Below are positions 52,675 through 61,799 of a stretch of 64,000 nt of DNA, in pieces. The stretch covers positions 124,001 to 188,000 of the forward strand of contig NZ_QXQA01000013.1 of the NCBI RefSeq assembly GCF_003583765.1, written 5' to 3'. Both the position numbers and the translations under genes were made by a program. This stretch comes from Paenibacillus nanensis. GTDB taxonomy: Bacteria > Bacillota > Bacilli > Paenibacillales > Paenibacillaceae. The number at the start of each line of letters is the position of its first letter. Position 1 is the first letter of the stretch. The notes beneath the pieces are model-generated. The model was not told where the DNA came from. It did no database searches and saw nothing but the letters and a program-made list of their open reading frames with translations.

Positions 52675-53757
52675 TTACAGCTCTTTGACAATCGTAAGAT
52701 GGCGCTCATCCCTCAGCTCGATTTCATACGGGGACTTGGGCGGATTGCCGTCCGCTTCCCTTATGACCCGAACGCGAGGCCGGTGGACGGCAAGCTCGTT
52801 GTTTTGGGACACGACGACGGTTTGACCCGAGCTCAGCAGCAGCGTCGTTGCTACCGGATATACGGAAATATGACTGCAGAACAGCTTGATCAAATCGAGA
52901 TCAAAGTACGTGCCTCCTGCAGCGAACAGAAACTCGACCGCTTCGCTTGTCGTATACCGCTTGCGGTACGGCCGCGGCGACACCAGCGCGTCATACGTAT
53001 CCGCCAGACCAACGATCTGCGCATAGATATGTATCTCGTCCTTCTTCAGGCCGCGCGGATATCCCGAGCCGTCGTACCGTTCATGATGCTGCAGCGCGCA
53101 ATGAGCGGAAACGATCGAAATGTCATGGTATTTTCTCAATAGGTCGAAGCCTTCCTTCGGATGGGTGCGCAGAAGCGCCGTTTCTTCCTCCGTCATCGGC
53201 CCTGTATGCGTAAGCAGCTTCATGGGCATTTTGGTCATTCCGATATCGTACAGAAGCGCTCCTATGCCGAGCTCCTCCAGTTGATTGCGGTTAAACCCTT
53301 TTGCGAGGCCCATAATGCCGGACAACACAGCGACGTTGAATGCATGCTGGAATAAATAAGCATCCTTGGAGTGAATGCTGGTCAAATTCACAAGCAGGTT
53401 CGGCCTTGTCGCCAAATCCTGCATAATACTGCCGAACACAGCCCGGAAATTGCGGCCCATATCGGGAGCAATGGTTTTGCCTTTCGTCAGCTTCTCGTCC
53501 CTGAAGGCATTCATCGTCGTATAGATGGCGCTGACCGCTTGCCTTCGGGTTTCTTCCCTGACGCTGTCCTCCGGCTCAATATCCGCCGTAAATTCGTCTT
53601 CGATATAGAGAATGTCAATCCCCAGGTTGCGAAGCCGCTCGATATAACGTTCATTCAATTCAATGCCTGCTCCGAGAAGAACGTTGCCGTTTTCCTGAAA
53701 AATCGTTCTTGCGATCTTGTCCCCAGGCTTGACCTTATCCAAATAAACTTTTCTCAT
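52675..53757 (-). CDS. HD-GYP-like protein with altered metal site
   Basis: 360 residues. An N-terminal domain (VKPGDKIARTIFQENGNVLL) precedes an HD-GYP-like core. The DGSGYP part of GYP is kept (HHERYDGSGYPRGL), but the HD motif reads LLYDIGMTKMP with Tyr for the metal His and Met for the usual Lys. Normal HD-GYP proteins break down c-di-GMP; with this site it may bind rather than cut. GGGAG lies before ATG. Next upstream gene is a GGDEF protein. Confidence 0.85.
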   Translation of the reverse strand: MRKVYLDKVKPGDKIARTIFQENGNVLLGAGIELNERYIERLRNLGIDILYIEDEFTADIEPEDSVREETRRQAVSAIYTTMNAFRDEKLTKGKTIAPDMGRNFRAVFGSIMQDLATRPNLLVNLTSIHSKDAYLFQHAFNVAVLSGIMGLAKGFNRNQLEELGIGALLYDIGMTKMPMKLLTHTGPMTEEETALLRTHPKEGFDLLRKYHDISIVSAHCALQHHERYDGSGYPRGLKKDEIHIYAQIVGLADTYDALVSPRPYRKRYTTSEAVEFLFAAGGTYFDLDLIKLFCSHISVYPVATTLLLSSGQTVVVSQNNELAVHRPRVRVIREADGNPPKSPYEIELRDERHLTIVKEL

Positions 53758-53902
53758 TGCCCGCTCCCGCCTTACATAAAAAGGATTAACCTGAGCCGAA
53801 ATAAATCTATTCTAGCAGACCGTTCCTATCTCTGCCATGTCAGCCTGTTTCAAATTTGATAGCGCTTTCCAATTCTGTGCAAAGCACTAGACTTGAGCCA
53901 TA

Positions 53903-53932
53903 AAAAAATCCCGCGCATCTTGTCGGGATTTT
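53903..53932 (-). terminator. Terminator of GGDEF gene
   Basis: AATCCCG/CGGGATT arms with a 10-base loop and seven T after it in the minus direction. Confidence 0.75.
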
Positions 53933-55620
53933 CATGCCAGCTTCCGTTTCACGATACGGTTGCGGCCGCTGTATTTCGCTTCGTATAAGGCGGCGTCCGC
54001 TTGCGCCATCAGCTCGCGGAGGAAGGCTTTCGGGTCGTCCAAGTCTGCGGGGTCGAATTGTTCAATCGAGATCACGCCCATGCTGATCGTAACCGTTACC
54101 GGCACGCCGCCCACCGTGGTCGTCACCTTATTCTTCTCAACGGCCTCTTTCACTTGCTCTGCGATCATATCCGCCTGCTCCCTATTCGTATGGGGCAAAT
54201 ACACCGTAAACTCTTCTCCGCCGAACCTGGCGAGCACATCGGTTAAACGGAGCGCGCTTCGTACGGCTTCCACCGTGCTGCAAAGCACTTCATCGCCGAT
54301 AAGATGCCCGTACCGGTCATTAATCGTCTTGAAAAAGTCCAAATCGAATAAAAAGATCGAGAACGGAATGCCGTACCTGATATTGTTGACGACTTCGCCT
54401 TCCAGCTGCTGAAGAAGATATCTCCGATTGTAACAGCCCGTCAGCCCGTCCGTTATCGCCATATGCTCCAGCTTCTTATTGGCCTGGAACAATTCATCCT
54501 GCATGATGAGCAGCTCGCGGTTTCGTTCATGGAGCAATTCGTTCTGCGTATTCGTCTCTTCCACGAGCATCCGCATCTCCGTTACATCCTGGATCGTAAG
54601 GACGCGTCCGACAATCCGCTTTCTCTGATTAAAGATCGGCGCCGACTGCACGATGACGTACTGGTACTGGTTCAAATCGAGCGCAAGCTCCACTTCCAGC
54701 CGTTCCAAGGGGCGTTCCCGCTGCGCTTCGAAGAAGGCTTCCAGCTGTCTTCGCGTTTCGCTTTTGAATTGAGAGAGCAGGGCTTCCTGGTTAAAAATAT
54801 CGCCAACCCGAAAGCGTATAAAGGGCTTGATCATTTTGTTGATCTCGATGATCATATCGTTCTCGTCCATGACGACGATTCCCATCGACATCGTGTTCAT
54901 AATGTCTCTTTGAACGATTTGGATAATGTCAAAAACTTTATTGCGGCTGATCGCATGTACGATATATATGGCGGTTACGGTCATGCCAATCGAGATGAGA
55001 GGAATATAGCGGGCGAAATAATCGGTATAAGCTACGTTCACTACAAAATCCGCAATCGCGAAGAACGACAAGACGAACACGCCGTTCAACGCCGTGCGGA
55101 CCATCTTCCGCTGCCTGGCGGAGTCGTCTCTCCTGCCGAGCTTGTACAGCAAAATAATAAGGGATACCGTTAAATACATGACGAGCTGGGCGATCATTAC
55201 CCAATACAAGGAGCCGTGATGCAGCTGTTTGTATGGATCCAGCCCTTGCTCGATGCTCAAAAACCTTTGATTAGGGTTCCATATAACGACAATAACCGAC
55301 ACAAGTGCCGGTATCGATATAAGAAGCAAACGGCTTTTCCGTATCACGTAATATTGTCCGGTAAGGAAAAGAATAAAGGCGAACCACCCGATCCCCAGCA
55401 ACGAAAGACCTATATAAGAACCTGATAGGTAGAAAAGCCTATAACTCAGCTGCGACGTCGTCTGCGAGGCGAATTGGAATAACGGCCAAAGCAGGAAGAC
55501 GACATGGAGGAAAATATAGATACGGTGCAAAACCGTTACTGAGCTTGATGTGAAGACATATAACAGCAAGCCCAGCAGCACCATGAACATGCTAAAATCT
55601 AGCCAAATCATCCATTCCAA
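53932..55620 (-). CDS. Membrane diguanylate cyclase with PAS and GGDEF domains
   Basis: 562 residues. About seven helices in the first 230 residues (a 7TM-type sensor), then a PAS domain (MGIVVMDENDMIIEINKMIK), a coiled coil, and GGDEF with the active motif ARFGGEEFTVYLPH near residue 475. It starts c-di-GMP synthesis in response to an unknown signal. TTG at 55620 and ATG at 55611 are both possible starts. Confidence 0.9.
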   Translation of the reverse strand: MEWMIWLDFSMFMVLLGLLLYVFTSSSVTVLHRIYIFLHVVFLLWPLFQFASQTTSQLSYRLFYLSGSYIGLSLLGIGWFAFILFLTGQYYVIRKSRLLLISIPALVSVIVVIWNPNQRFLSIEQGLDPYKQLHHGSLYWVMIAQLVMYLTVSLIILLYKLGRRDDSARQRKMVRTALNGVFVLSFFAIADFVVNVAYTDYFARYIPLISIGMTVTAIYIVHAISRNKVFDIIQIVQRDIMNTMSMGIVVMDENDMIIEINKMIKPFIRFRVGDIFNQEALLSQFKSETRRQLEAFFEAQRERPLERLEVELALDLNQYQYVIVQSAPIFNQRKRIVGRVLTIQDVTEMRMLVEETNTQNELLHERNRELLIMQDELFQANKKLEHMAITDGLTGCYNRRYLLQQLEGEVVNNIRYGIPFSIFLFDLDFFKTINDRYGHLIGDEVLCSTVEAVRSALRLTDVLARFGGEEFTVYLPHTNREQADMIAEQVKEAVEKNKVTTTVGGVPVTVTISMGVISIEQFDPADLDDPKAFLRELMAQADAALYEAKYSGRNRIVKRKLA

Positions 55621-55704
55621 ATTGGTTCACCCATTCATTTGGTAGCCATCTTCTTCCATTGTAGCAAATGTCATTCTTGTCTACAATCTGCTATTTCATC
55701 GATT

Positions 55705-56895
55705 TTAAGATATTTCTGAAGATGACGGAAGACGGTGGGACAAAAGCCTTTCTAGTGCTGGAGACAGATGCAGGAAGCTTCTGAAACTTTCATACTGCTT
55801 CCATTTGGCCTCGGAAAGTTCCTTGTGCGGGGAAGCTACGGCTCGGATCAGCAAATTTTTGGGCGTATGCTCCGGATCCACAAACTCCAGCATATGAACC
55901 TTGTAGCCAAGCACCTCCAGCAAATTGCCCCGGACCGCGTCCGTCGCAAGCGCCGCGAACCGTTCCTTCAACAGCCCTTGAGTCAGCAAGGGCGATAACA
56001 CATCGTTTTCGACCTGGCGGAACAGCTCGTGCTGGCAGCATGGAACCGACATAATGACGGAGGCGCCCCAGCCGACCGCCTTCGCCAGCGCGGCGTCCGT
56101 CGCCGTATCGCAGGCATGCAGCGTAACGACCATATCGGCCGACTCCTGCCCTTCATATTCCGCAATATCGCCGACTAGAAACCGGAGCTTCTCATAGCCC
56201 AGCTTATTCGCCAGCTCCGAACAGAAGGCGATGACGTCTTCCTTCAAGTCCAGGCCGACGACGGAAATATCCCGTCCCTGCTCTACCGCAAGCAAATGAT
56301 ACAAAGCGAAGGTCAAATACGACTTGCCGCAGCCAAAATCTACGATTTTGATCTCCCGGTCCCGCGGCAGCGAATCCAGCACATCGGACACCATCTCCAA
56401 GAACCGGTTAATTTGGCGGTACTTATCCTGCTTCTTCGCGTGGACGCGTCCTTCCGGCGTCATAATGCCAAGCTCCACTAAGAAAGGGGCAGGCTTCCCC
56501 TCTTCCAAAATTCTGTTTTTCTTGCGGTTATGCTCAAGCGCGGCTTGCCGGCCGTTCCCGCTTGCAGGCTGCTTGCGAACGGCCGCTTTGCCTTTGTTAT
56601 TCAACAAAAGCTGCACGTCGGCATCCGGCGTCTTCACCAGCGCCTGCCGGTACTGCGCGCCCAATAGTTCCGCCAGCTCCGAAGCCGCGTCGTCGGCTGT
56701 CAAATTCGCATGCGTGACCTTGTTCCGAAAATGCGACTCGAATTGGTAACGCAGCCCCTCCTTCAGCATCACCGGCCGCACGACCGTCTTAGCCGCGGTC
56801 TCGTCCGACTTAGTTTGCGGCGAGCTCAGCGTCGCTTGAAGCAGCTCTCCGTTTCGAATCCACTCCTGTATGTCTTGCTGCCATTGTTCCGACAT
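55705..56895 (-). CDS. SAM-dependent methyltransferase, METTL25-like
   Basis: 396 residues. An N-terminal region of about 160 residues, then a SAM core beginning with IKIVDFGCGKSYLTFALYHL and VVTLHACDTATDAALAKAVG, and MSVPCCQHELFRQ near the active site. This layout is found in METTL25-like or DUF-type methyltransferases; the substrate is unknown. AAGGAG lies 8 bases upstream of ATG. Followed by DUF6483 upstream in the same run. Confidence 0.82.
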   Translation of the reverse strand: MSEQWQQDIQEWIRNGELLQATLSSPQTKSDETAAKTVVRPVMLKEGLRYQFESHFRNKVTHANLTADDAASELAELLGAQYRQALVKTPDADVQLLLNNKGKAAVRKQPASGNGRQAALEHNRKKNRILEEGKPAPFLVELGIMTPEGRVHAKKQDKYRQINRFLEMVSDVLDSLPRDREIKIVDFGCGKSYLTFALYHLLAVEQGRDISVVGLDLKEDVIAFCSELANKLGYEKLRFLVGDIAEYEGQESADMVVTLHACDTATDAALAKAVGWGASVIMSVPCCQHELFRQVENDVLSPLLTQGLLKERFAALATDAVRGNLLEVLGYKVHMLEFVDPEHTPKNLLIRAVASPHKELSEAKWKQYESFRSFLHLSPALERLLSHRLPSSSEIS

Positions 56896-56900
56896 GCGTC

Positions 56901-57569
56901 CTACTCCTTCGTTCGATTATCTTCACCGCTTAGGCCCAGCTCCTCGAGGCCTTGTCTAATTTCGTCCCGGGGCAATCCGCCTGCCGCAAGCTCCTCATCG
57001 TCGAGGGCTAACAGCCGGTCATAGACCAAAGCGGCATCGGCGGCCGGCAGCGCACGAGCTTCTACCAGCTCGAACATAACATTTTCAAGCTGGTCGTACC
57101 GGCCTTTCGATTCGTACCAAGCCATTAACAGCCTCTTGGCAGGAACCGGCAGCTCATAAGAACGGGTAAGCTCCAGCAGCTCTTCGATTTCCCCGTCCGG
57201 CTCCACGATCGTCGGCTCCGCCTTCATCAAGGAGAGCCTTATAAACAACCGGAGCGACCGGACGCACATGGCGTAAAACTCCGTCTCCCGCCCGAGCTCG
57301 CCATGGAGAAGCGCTTCCTGCTTCATAAGAATCGCGATGGCCTGCAACTGATTCGTATCGACGATCCCGTTCGTTGTCATCATTTTCATGAGATCCTCGT
57401 CCGAGAGGGAACGAATCAGCTTGCTGCTTAGCCGGAAGTGCTTATCGAGCAGCTCGTCCAGCACCAGCAGCGCCTCTTCTTGCTTCATCTGCTTGCGCAG
57501 GCCCATAACCTGTCCCAGCGCTTCCGTCATCTGATTAATCATTCTCATAAAATAATCCCGTTGAAACAA
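56901..57569 (-). CDS. DUF6483 family protein
   Basis: 222 residues, all helical, beginning MFQRDYFMRMINQMTEALGQ, a pattern of the DUF6483 group in Bacillota. No catalytic motif and no membrane helix. TTG at 57569 has GGAGG 9 bases upstream. It lies 5 bases ahead of the methyltransferase. Function unknown. Confidence 0.72.
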   Translation of the reverse strand: MFQRDYFMRMINQMTEALGQVMGLRKQMKQEEALLVLDELLDKHFRLSSKLIRSLSDEDLMKMMTTNGIVDTNQLQAIAILMKQEALLHGELGRETEFYAMCVRSLRLFIRLSLMKAEPTIVEPDGEIEELLELTRSYELPVPAKRLLMAWYESKGRYDQLENVMFELVEARALPAADAALVYDRLLALDDEELAAGGLPRDEIRQGLEELGLSGEDNRTKE

Positions 57570-57610
57570 CCGCTCGCGCCTCCTCCCCCGCTCCGGCGGC
57601 GGCTATATGA

Positions 57611-58453
57611 TTAAATCGAGCGGACGAAAGAAGCGAGCTCCTCCGCCAGCTGCACCGAGCATTCCTGCATACTCATATGGCCCGCCTGCTCCAGCTCTAC
57701 TTTGGTCGTATTCCCGCCAATCGCCACAAAGGTGTTCACCGTTGGAATAATCCCGTCCTGAGCCCCGGCTACCAGCAGCACAGGCAGCTGCGATTCCCGA
57801 ATAACCGACCTGCGGTCCGGACGCGCCTTCATCCCTCTCGCCGTCGCCATCGCGCCATGCTTCGAGGTGGCATAACCGATCGACTTGCAGCGGCGCAGCT
57901 CCGGCTCCATATCGTCCAAACGGTCCTGCGCGAACAGCTTGGGTATCAGTCCGTCGACAAACTTGCCTACGCCATCGGCTTCGATTGCCGCCACCGCCTT
58001 GTCCCGATTCTCCTTAGCCGTCTCGCTGTCCGGCAGAGGGCTCGAATGTATCAGTCCGAAGGCGTCAAGCCGATCCGGGTAACGCTCCGCAAAGGCCAGC
58101 GTAATGTAGCCCCCCAAGGAATGTCCCAGCACAATCGCCTTCTTAATGCCGAGCGCGTCCAGCAGCCCTGCGAGGTCCTCCGCGAACATCTCCATCGTGT
58201 AGGTCGGATCCTCAGGCGAGGAGCTGGCCCCATGCCCGCGCGCGTCCGGTGCGATAATGCGGATGGAAGCCGCCATCTCGTCTACGATTTTCTCCCAATA
58301 GGCTGAGCTTCCGCAATAGCCATGCAGCAGCACGAGCGCAGTATGTAAGCCATGGGACTCCTTGGAGTCGAAATAAGCCAGCTTCACGCCGCTCGGTAAA
58401 GTCACTTCCTCCTGCGCAATCGTAACACGCTTGCCGTCCACGTTCTGTTCCAT
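57611..58453 (-). CDS. Alpha/beta hydrolase
   Basis: 280 residues. Oxyanion region LLHGYCGSSAYW, nucleophile elbow VLGHSLGGYITLA (Ser near residue 105), catalytic-type Asp in VLLVAGAQDGIIP and His in EQAGHMSMQE. Substrate unknown; fits esterases or hydrolases of small molecules. AGGAGG lies 9 bases before ATG. Confidence 0.88.
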   Translation of the reverse strand: MEQNVDGKRVTIAQEEVTLPSGVKLAYFDSKESHGLHTALVLLHGYCGSSAYWEKIVDEMAASIRIIAPDARGHGASSSPEDPTYTMEMFAEDLAGLLDALGIKKAIVLGHSLGGYITLAFAERYPDRLDAFGLIHSSPLPDSETAKENRDKAVAAIEADGVGKFVDGLIPKLFAQDRLDDMEPELRRCKSIGYATSKHGAMATARGMKARPDRRSVIRESQLPVLLVAGAQDGIIPTVNTFVAIGGNTTKVELEQAGHMSMQECSVQLAEELASFVRSI

Positions 58454-58477
58454 CGTCCTACGCCTCCTATTCGAGCT

Positions 58478-59119
58478 TTATTCTTTTCTCGTCGCTATGC
58501 TCCCAGACCAAGCTTCGTTAATAGCCGCGGCAGCCTGCTTCGCCATATTCATAACCAGATAAAGCGAAGTCGTCTGAAGCATACCGTACGCCTTGGGCCC
58601 ATACATATTGACGACTCCCGCTATACTGAGGTTGCCCGCAGCGGGCAAATTTCTGCCTGTCGCGGCCCCCGGCCGCAGCGGTCCTGCCGCAGCAATGAAA
58701 CCGCCGACGGATTGCGGCTTTCCGAGACACGCGTCCACCGCAACGACGGTCCAGTCCTTCTCTACGCTTACAGCCCTGCGAACCGCTTCTTCGACCTTAT
58801 GGGCGTCGCATGGTTCTTCTAAAGTCCCGATCACATGCGGCCACCCGCTTTCCTTCAGCAGCGTGCCGACCCATGGACCAAACGAATCGCCCGTCGAACG
58901 GTCGCTGCCGATGCATAGAAACAGCAGCCGGTCCGGATTCGGACTCGCGCCCAGCCAGCCAGCAAGGAAAGCCGTCAGCTCGGCCTCGTTCGCCGCATAA
59001 TGCGCGCCGTTATGCTCTTCACCCTTCTCCGCTAATCCATTCCGCCTTGCGGCGTTTTTTGTTCGTTGTCCCGTATTCCCGCACCTGCCTCTTCGTCGGA
59101 TTGCCGTCCTGCATCCCAT
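58478..59119 (-). CDS. yyaC: YyaC-like spore protease
   Basis: About 213 residues. Core motif LLFLCIGSDRSTGDSFGPWV and GTLEEPCDAHKVEEA plus VVAVDACLG match YyaC, a spore protein of the GPR-like/HybD fold. The conserved part starts about 40 residues after the selected ATG at 59119, so the true start is uncertain; the open frame extends to 59206 and no start has a good ribosome site. The presence supports a spore former. Confidence 0.8.
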   Translation of the reverse strand: MGCRTAIRRRGRCGNTGQRTKNAARRNGLAEKGEEHNGAHYAANEAELTAFLAGWLGASPNPDRLLFLCIGSDRSTGDSFGPWVGTLLKESGWPHVIGTLEEPCDAHKVEEAVRRAVSVEKDWTVVAVDACLGKPQSVGGFIAAAGPLRPGAATGRNLPAAGNLSIAGVVNMYGPKAYGMLQTTSLYLVMNMAKQAAAAINEAWSGSIATRKE

Positions 59120-59220
59120 ACATGTATTGTACCGAAATTCACCTTCGGCTTCAATTTGTGGAAACCCGCAGGCAAGCATGATACAATGGCGAAAATAATG
59201 AAGCAAGAGGGGTGTTACAA

Positions 59221-59451
59221 TTGACGGATTTGGAGAAGCCCACGCAAGAGAACGTCGAGTTCATGATCGAAGCGATCAAAACAAAGCTTCGCATGGCTTC
59301 CGGCGCCGCTATGCTGGCGTCTAATTTCAACATTGATCAATATGAGGATATTAAAGATTTGTATGATGTGGTGGAGTCGAAGGATAAATTCAGCATCAGC
59401 GAAGTCGAGGCGCTCGTCTCGGAGCTGGGTAAGCTGAGAAAAAAAGAATAA
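59221..59451 (+). CDS. DUF1128 family protein (YfkK-like)
   Basis: 76 residues. The region PTQENVEFMIEAIKTKLRMA, then FNIDQYEDIKDLYDVVESKD and FSISEVEALVSELGKLRKKE is the DUF1128 pattern. Small, helical, cytosolic; role unknown. TTG at 59221 has GAGGGG 8 bases upstream; GTG at 59212 lies inside that site. A TACAAT box is about 40 bases upstream. Confidence 0.85.
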   Translation: MTDLEKPTQENVEFMIEAIKTKLRMASGAAMLASNFNIDQYEDIKDLYDVVESKDKFSISEVEALVSELGKLRKKE

Positions 59452-59505
59452 TCGGATATAAATGTGTTTTTATCCAAAAAGAAACATTAATTATTATAAT
59501 TCGAC

Positions 59506-59544
59506 AAAAAAAGAACCGAATCCGTACATGGGTTTCGGTTCTTT
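59506..59544. terminator. Bidirectional terminator
   Basis: AAAGAACCGAA and TTCGGTTCTTT arms with a short inner stem, flanked by runs of A and T. It lies between the ends of convergent genes. Confidence 0.8.
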
Positions 59545-59565
59545 CCTTTCCTTACATCAAGGGGA

Positions 59566-60027
59566 CTATTCCTGCTCTTCCGGCTCCGTCTCTTGCTCGG
59601 GATCAAACGCTTCGATCGACAGCTTAATCGAGATGTTTTTGCGCTCGCCCTTCAAGAAATGAGCCAGTCTCTCCAGCTTATCCGCAAGCTCAGGTCCGCT
59701 CAACGTCGTATTCAGCTGATAATCGAAGGAATCGCTTGGCGGCTTGGCGCCATAAGCGCTGCCGCCTCTCCATCCGCGCTCCTCCCCGGGGCCCGGACGG
59801 CCCGCAACATGTTCCTGCGCCGGATAAAACTTATCCGATTTATTCACAACGCGCTCATAAATGCGCAGCTTCTTAAGCAGCATATAGTATTGAGCGGAAT
59901 GCTTGAAATTCCAAGCCTCCCGGATATCCTTTAAGGTGTAATCCATCTTCCAGCGCTTTAGCTTCTCTACCTGCTCGTCGGTGCTTAGCTTCAGAAATTC
60001 GTCGAGCGGCAGCATCTTTTCCGGCAT
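59566..60027 (-). CDS. Hypothetical protein with helical N-terminus and acidic tail
   Basis: 153 residues. N-terminal DEFLKLSTDEQVEKLKRWKM and TLKDIREAWNFKHSAQYYML may form a helix-turn-helix-like unit. A Gly-rich linker follows, then YQLNTTLSGPELADKLERLA and a strand ISIKLSIEAF before an acidic tail (DPEQETEPEEQE). No membrane helix. GGAGGGG lies before ATG. I do not recognise the family. Confidence 0.65.
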   Translation of the reverse strand: MPEKMLPLDEFLKLSTDEQVEKLKRWKMDYTLKDIREAWNFKHSAQYYMLLKKLRIYERVVNKSDKFYPAQEHVAGRPGPGEERGWRGGSAYGAKPPSDSFDYQLNTTLSGPELADKLERLAHFLKGERKNISIKLSIEAFDPEQETEPEEQE

Positions 60028-60123
60028 TCCAACCCCTCCAATTGAATAACACTTCTGATTTCTATAACTATTAAAAACAATAATTAAATAAAAAATACCA
60101 TAATTTTATGATGAATACAATAA

Positions 60124-60168
60124 AGAACCCGCCCCGATAACCATTTTTCAGCTTTCAGGGCAGGTTCT
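60124..60168 (-). terminator. Terminator after galT
   Basis: AGAACCCGCCC and GGGCAGGTTCT arms around a 23-base loop; the minus-strand tail is TTTATTGTATT. End of the gal operon. Confidence 0.65.
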
Positions 60169-60176
60169 GTATACCG

Positions 60177-61766
60177 TTATATTTGCCGCAATCCGGCAGT
60201 TGTTAAAAATTGATGAAATGCCGCGCTTCCGCGTTCCGTACGTTTGAAGACGCCGGCATCTTTGAGCACCTCGAGGAACTTGTCTCCGGTTTCCGCCCGA
60301 AGCAGCTCGCGCGCCTTGTCTGCCGTATTCGCCCCGCCGTACCGCGCTACGAGCGAATCGGCCCATTCCGCATGCTTATGGAGCGGATGGGACGGCGCCT
60401 TCAGCGCTTCTACACGCTCCGGTGCTTCGCCGGTCAAATAAGCCGATAGCTGCTCCAGTTCTTCTTTTAGCCGGCCGGGAAGAACGGCGAGCCCCATCAC
60501 TTCGATCAAACCGATGTTTTCCTTCTTGATATGATGCAAGTGCGCATGAGGATGGAAGATGCCGTCCGGATGCTCGTCGCTCGTGCGGTTATTGCGCAGC
60601 ACAAGATCGAGCTCATACTCTCCGTTATCGCGAAGCCTTGCAATCGGTGTAATGGTATTATGCGGAATCCGCGTGCCGTCGCTCTTCTCCGTCCAAGCCC
60701 GAACCTCCGCTTCCTCGTCGCTGTATACGCGCCATTCATCGAGGATTCGGCATGCCGCCTCATGCACGTCCGACTTCGACATGCCGTTCACGCGAAGCAC
60801 GGTCATCGGCCATTTGACGATGCCGAACCGGACGCCCGGACGGCTCTCGTCATGGAATACCGCCTCTACAGGAGCCGTCTCCATTGGAAAGACATGGCGG
60901 CCGGCCTGGAAGTGGTCGTGGCTCAGAATCGAGCCGCCAACGATCGGCAAGTCCGCATTGGAGCCGATGAAGTAATGCGGGAACTGCTCCACAAAGTCCA
61001 GAAGCCGGGCGAAGGACTCGTGCGAAACGGCCATCGGCTCATGCGCGGCTTTGAACACGATCGAGTGCTCATTATAGTAAACATACGGCGAGTATTGGAA
61101 AAACCAGTCCTCTCCGCGCAGACGCAGCGGAATAATCCGCAGGTTCTGCCGCGCGGGATGATCGGGTCTTCCCGCATAGCCGACATTGTCCGCGCACAGC
61201 AGGCAGCTCGGGTAGTGCGATTGGGGCAGCGTCTTGAGCAGCGCAATCTCCTTCGGATCCTTCTCGGGCTTGGAGAGGTTGATTGTCATCTCCAAGTTGC
61301 CGTAAGGCGTGGCATGAAGCCAGTATTGATTTTTGGCGATGCGGTCCATTCGTATATAGTTGCTGTCGATGCTCAGCTTATAGAACGCATCCGTAGCGGC
61401 GGAGATTCCGCCGGCCTCCGCCTCCCGCCAGAATGCGGCGGACGTCTCCGAGGGCCTCGGCATAAGCAGGCCCATAATACGCGCATCCAGCAGATCCCGC
61501 TGCGTCGTCGTATTATCGGGGATCAGACCGATCGAGAATCCGTAGTCGAGAAGCGGCTCAAGTATGGAAACCGCGCTGCTTGGCTCCTCGTCCGGAACGG
61601 AACCGCGATGCGGCTCCGCGAACCGGAACAAATCGAGCAGCGCGTTGCGTCCCGCGGACATATCCAGCTCATGGAGCAGCTTATTCCGGCGGGCAAATTG
61701 CAGCAATCGTTCGATCAGCAGAAGCGCTTCATCCGCGCTGACTGCGCCTTGTTCTTTCGTCGTCAT
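60177..61766 (-). CDS. galT: Galactose-1-phosphate uridylyltransferase, Bacillota type
   Basis: 529 residues, the long GalT form of Bacillota. Motifs include NLRIIPLRLRGEDWFFQYSP and GGSILSHDHFQAGRHVFPME, the latter with the active His pair, and IFHPHAHLHHIKKENIGLIE near the end. It swaps UMP between UDP-glucose and galactose-1-phosphate. ATG at 61766 has GAGAGGAG upstream; the frame extends to a GTG at 61787. Third gene of galK-galE-galT. Confidence 0.95.
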   Translation of the reverse strand: MTTKEQGAVSADEALLLIERLLQFARRNKLLHELDMSAGRNALLDLFRFAEPHRGSVPDEEPSSAVSILEPLLDYGFSIGLIPDNTTTQRDLLDARIMGLLMPRPSETSAAFWREAEAGGISAATDAFYKLSIDSNYIRMDRIAKNQYWLHATPYGNLEMTINLSKPEKDPKEIALLKTLPQSHYPSCLLCADNVGYAGRPDHPARQNLRIIPLRLRGEDWFFQYSPYVYYNEHSIVFKAAHEPMAVSHESFARLLDFVEQFPHYFIGSNADLPIVGGSILSHDHFQAGRHVFPMETAPVEAVFHDESRPGVRFGIVKWPMTVLRVNGMSKSDVHEAACRILDEWRVYSDEEAEVRAWTEKSDGTRIPHNTITPIARLRDNGEYELDLVLRNNRTSDEHPDGIFHPHAHLHHIKKENIGLIEVMGLAVLPGRLKEELEQLSAYLTGEAPERVEALKAPSHPLHKHAEWADSLVARYGGANTADKARELLRAETGDKFLEVLKDAGVFKRTERGSAAFHQFLTTAGLRQI

Positions 61767-61799
61767 CTCCTGTTGCTCCTCTCCCACTTGCGATTAGCT

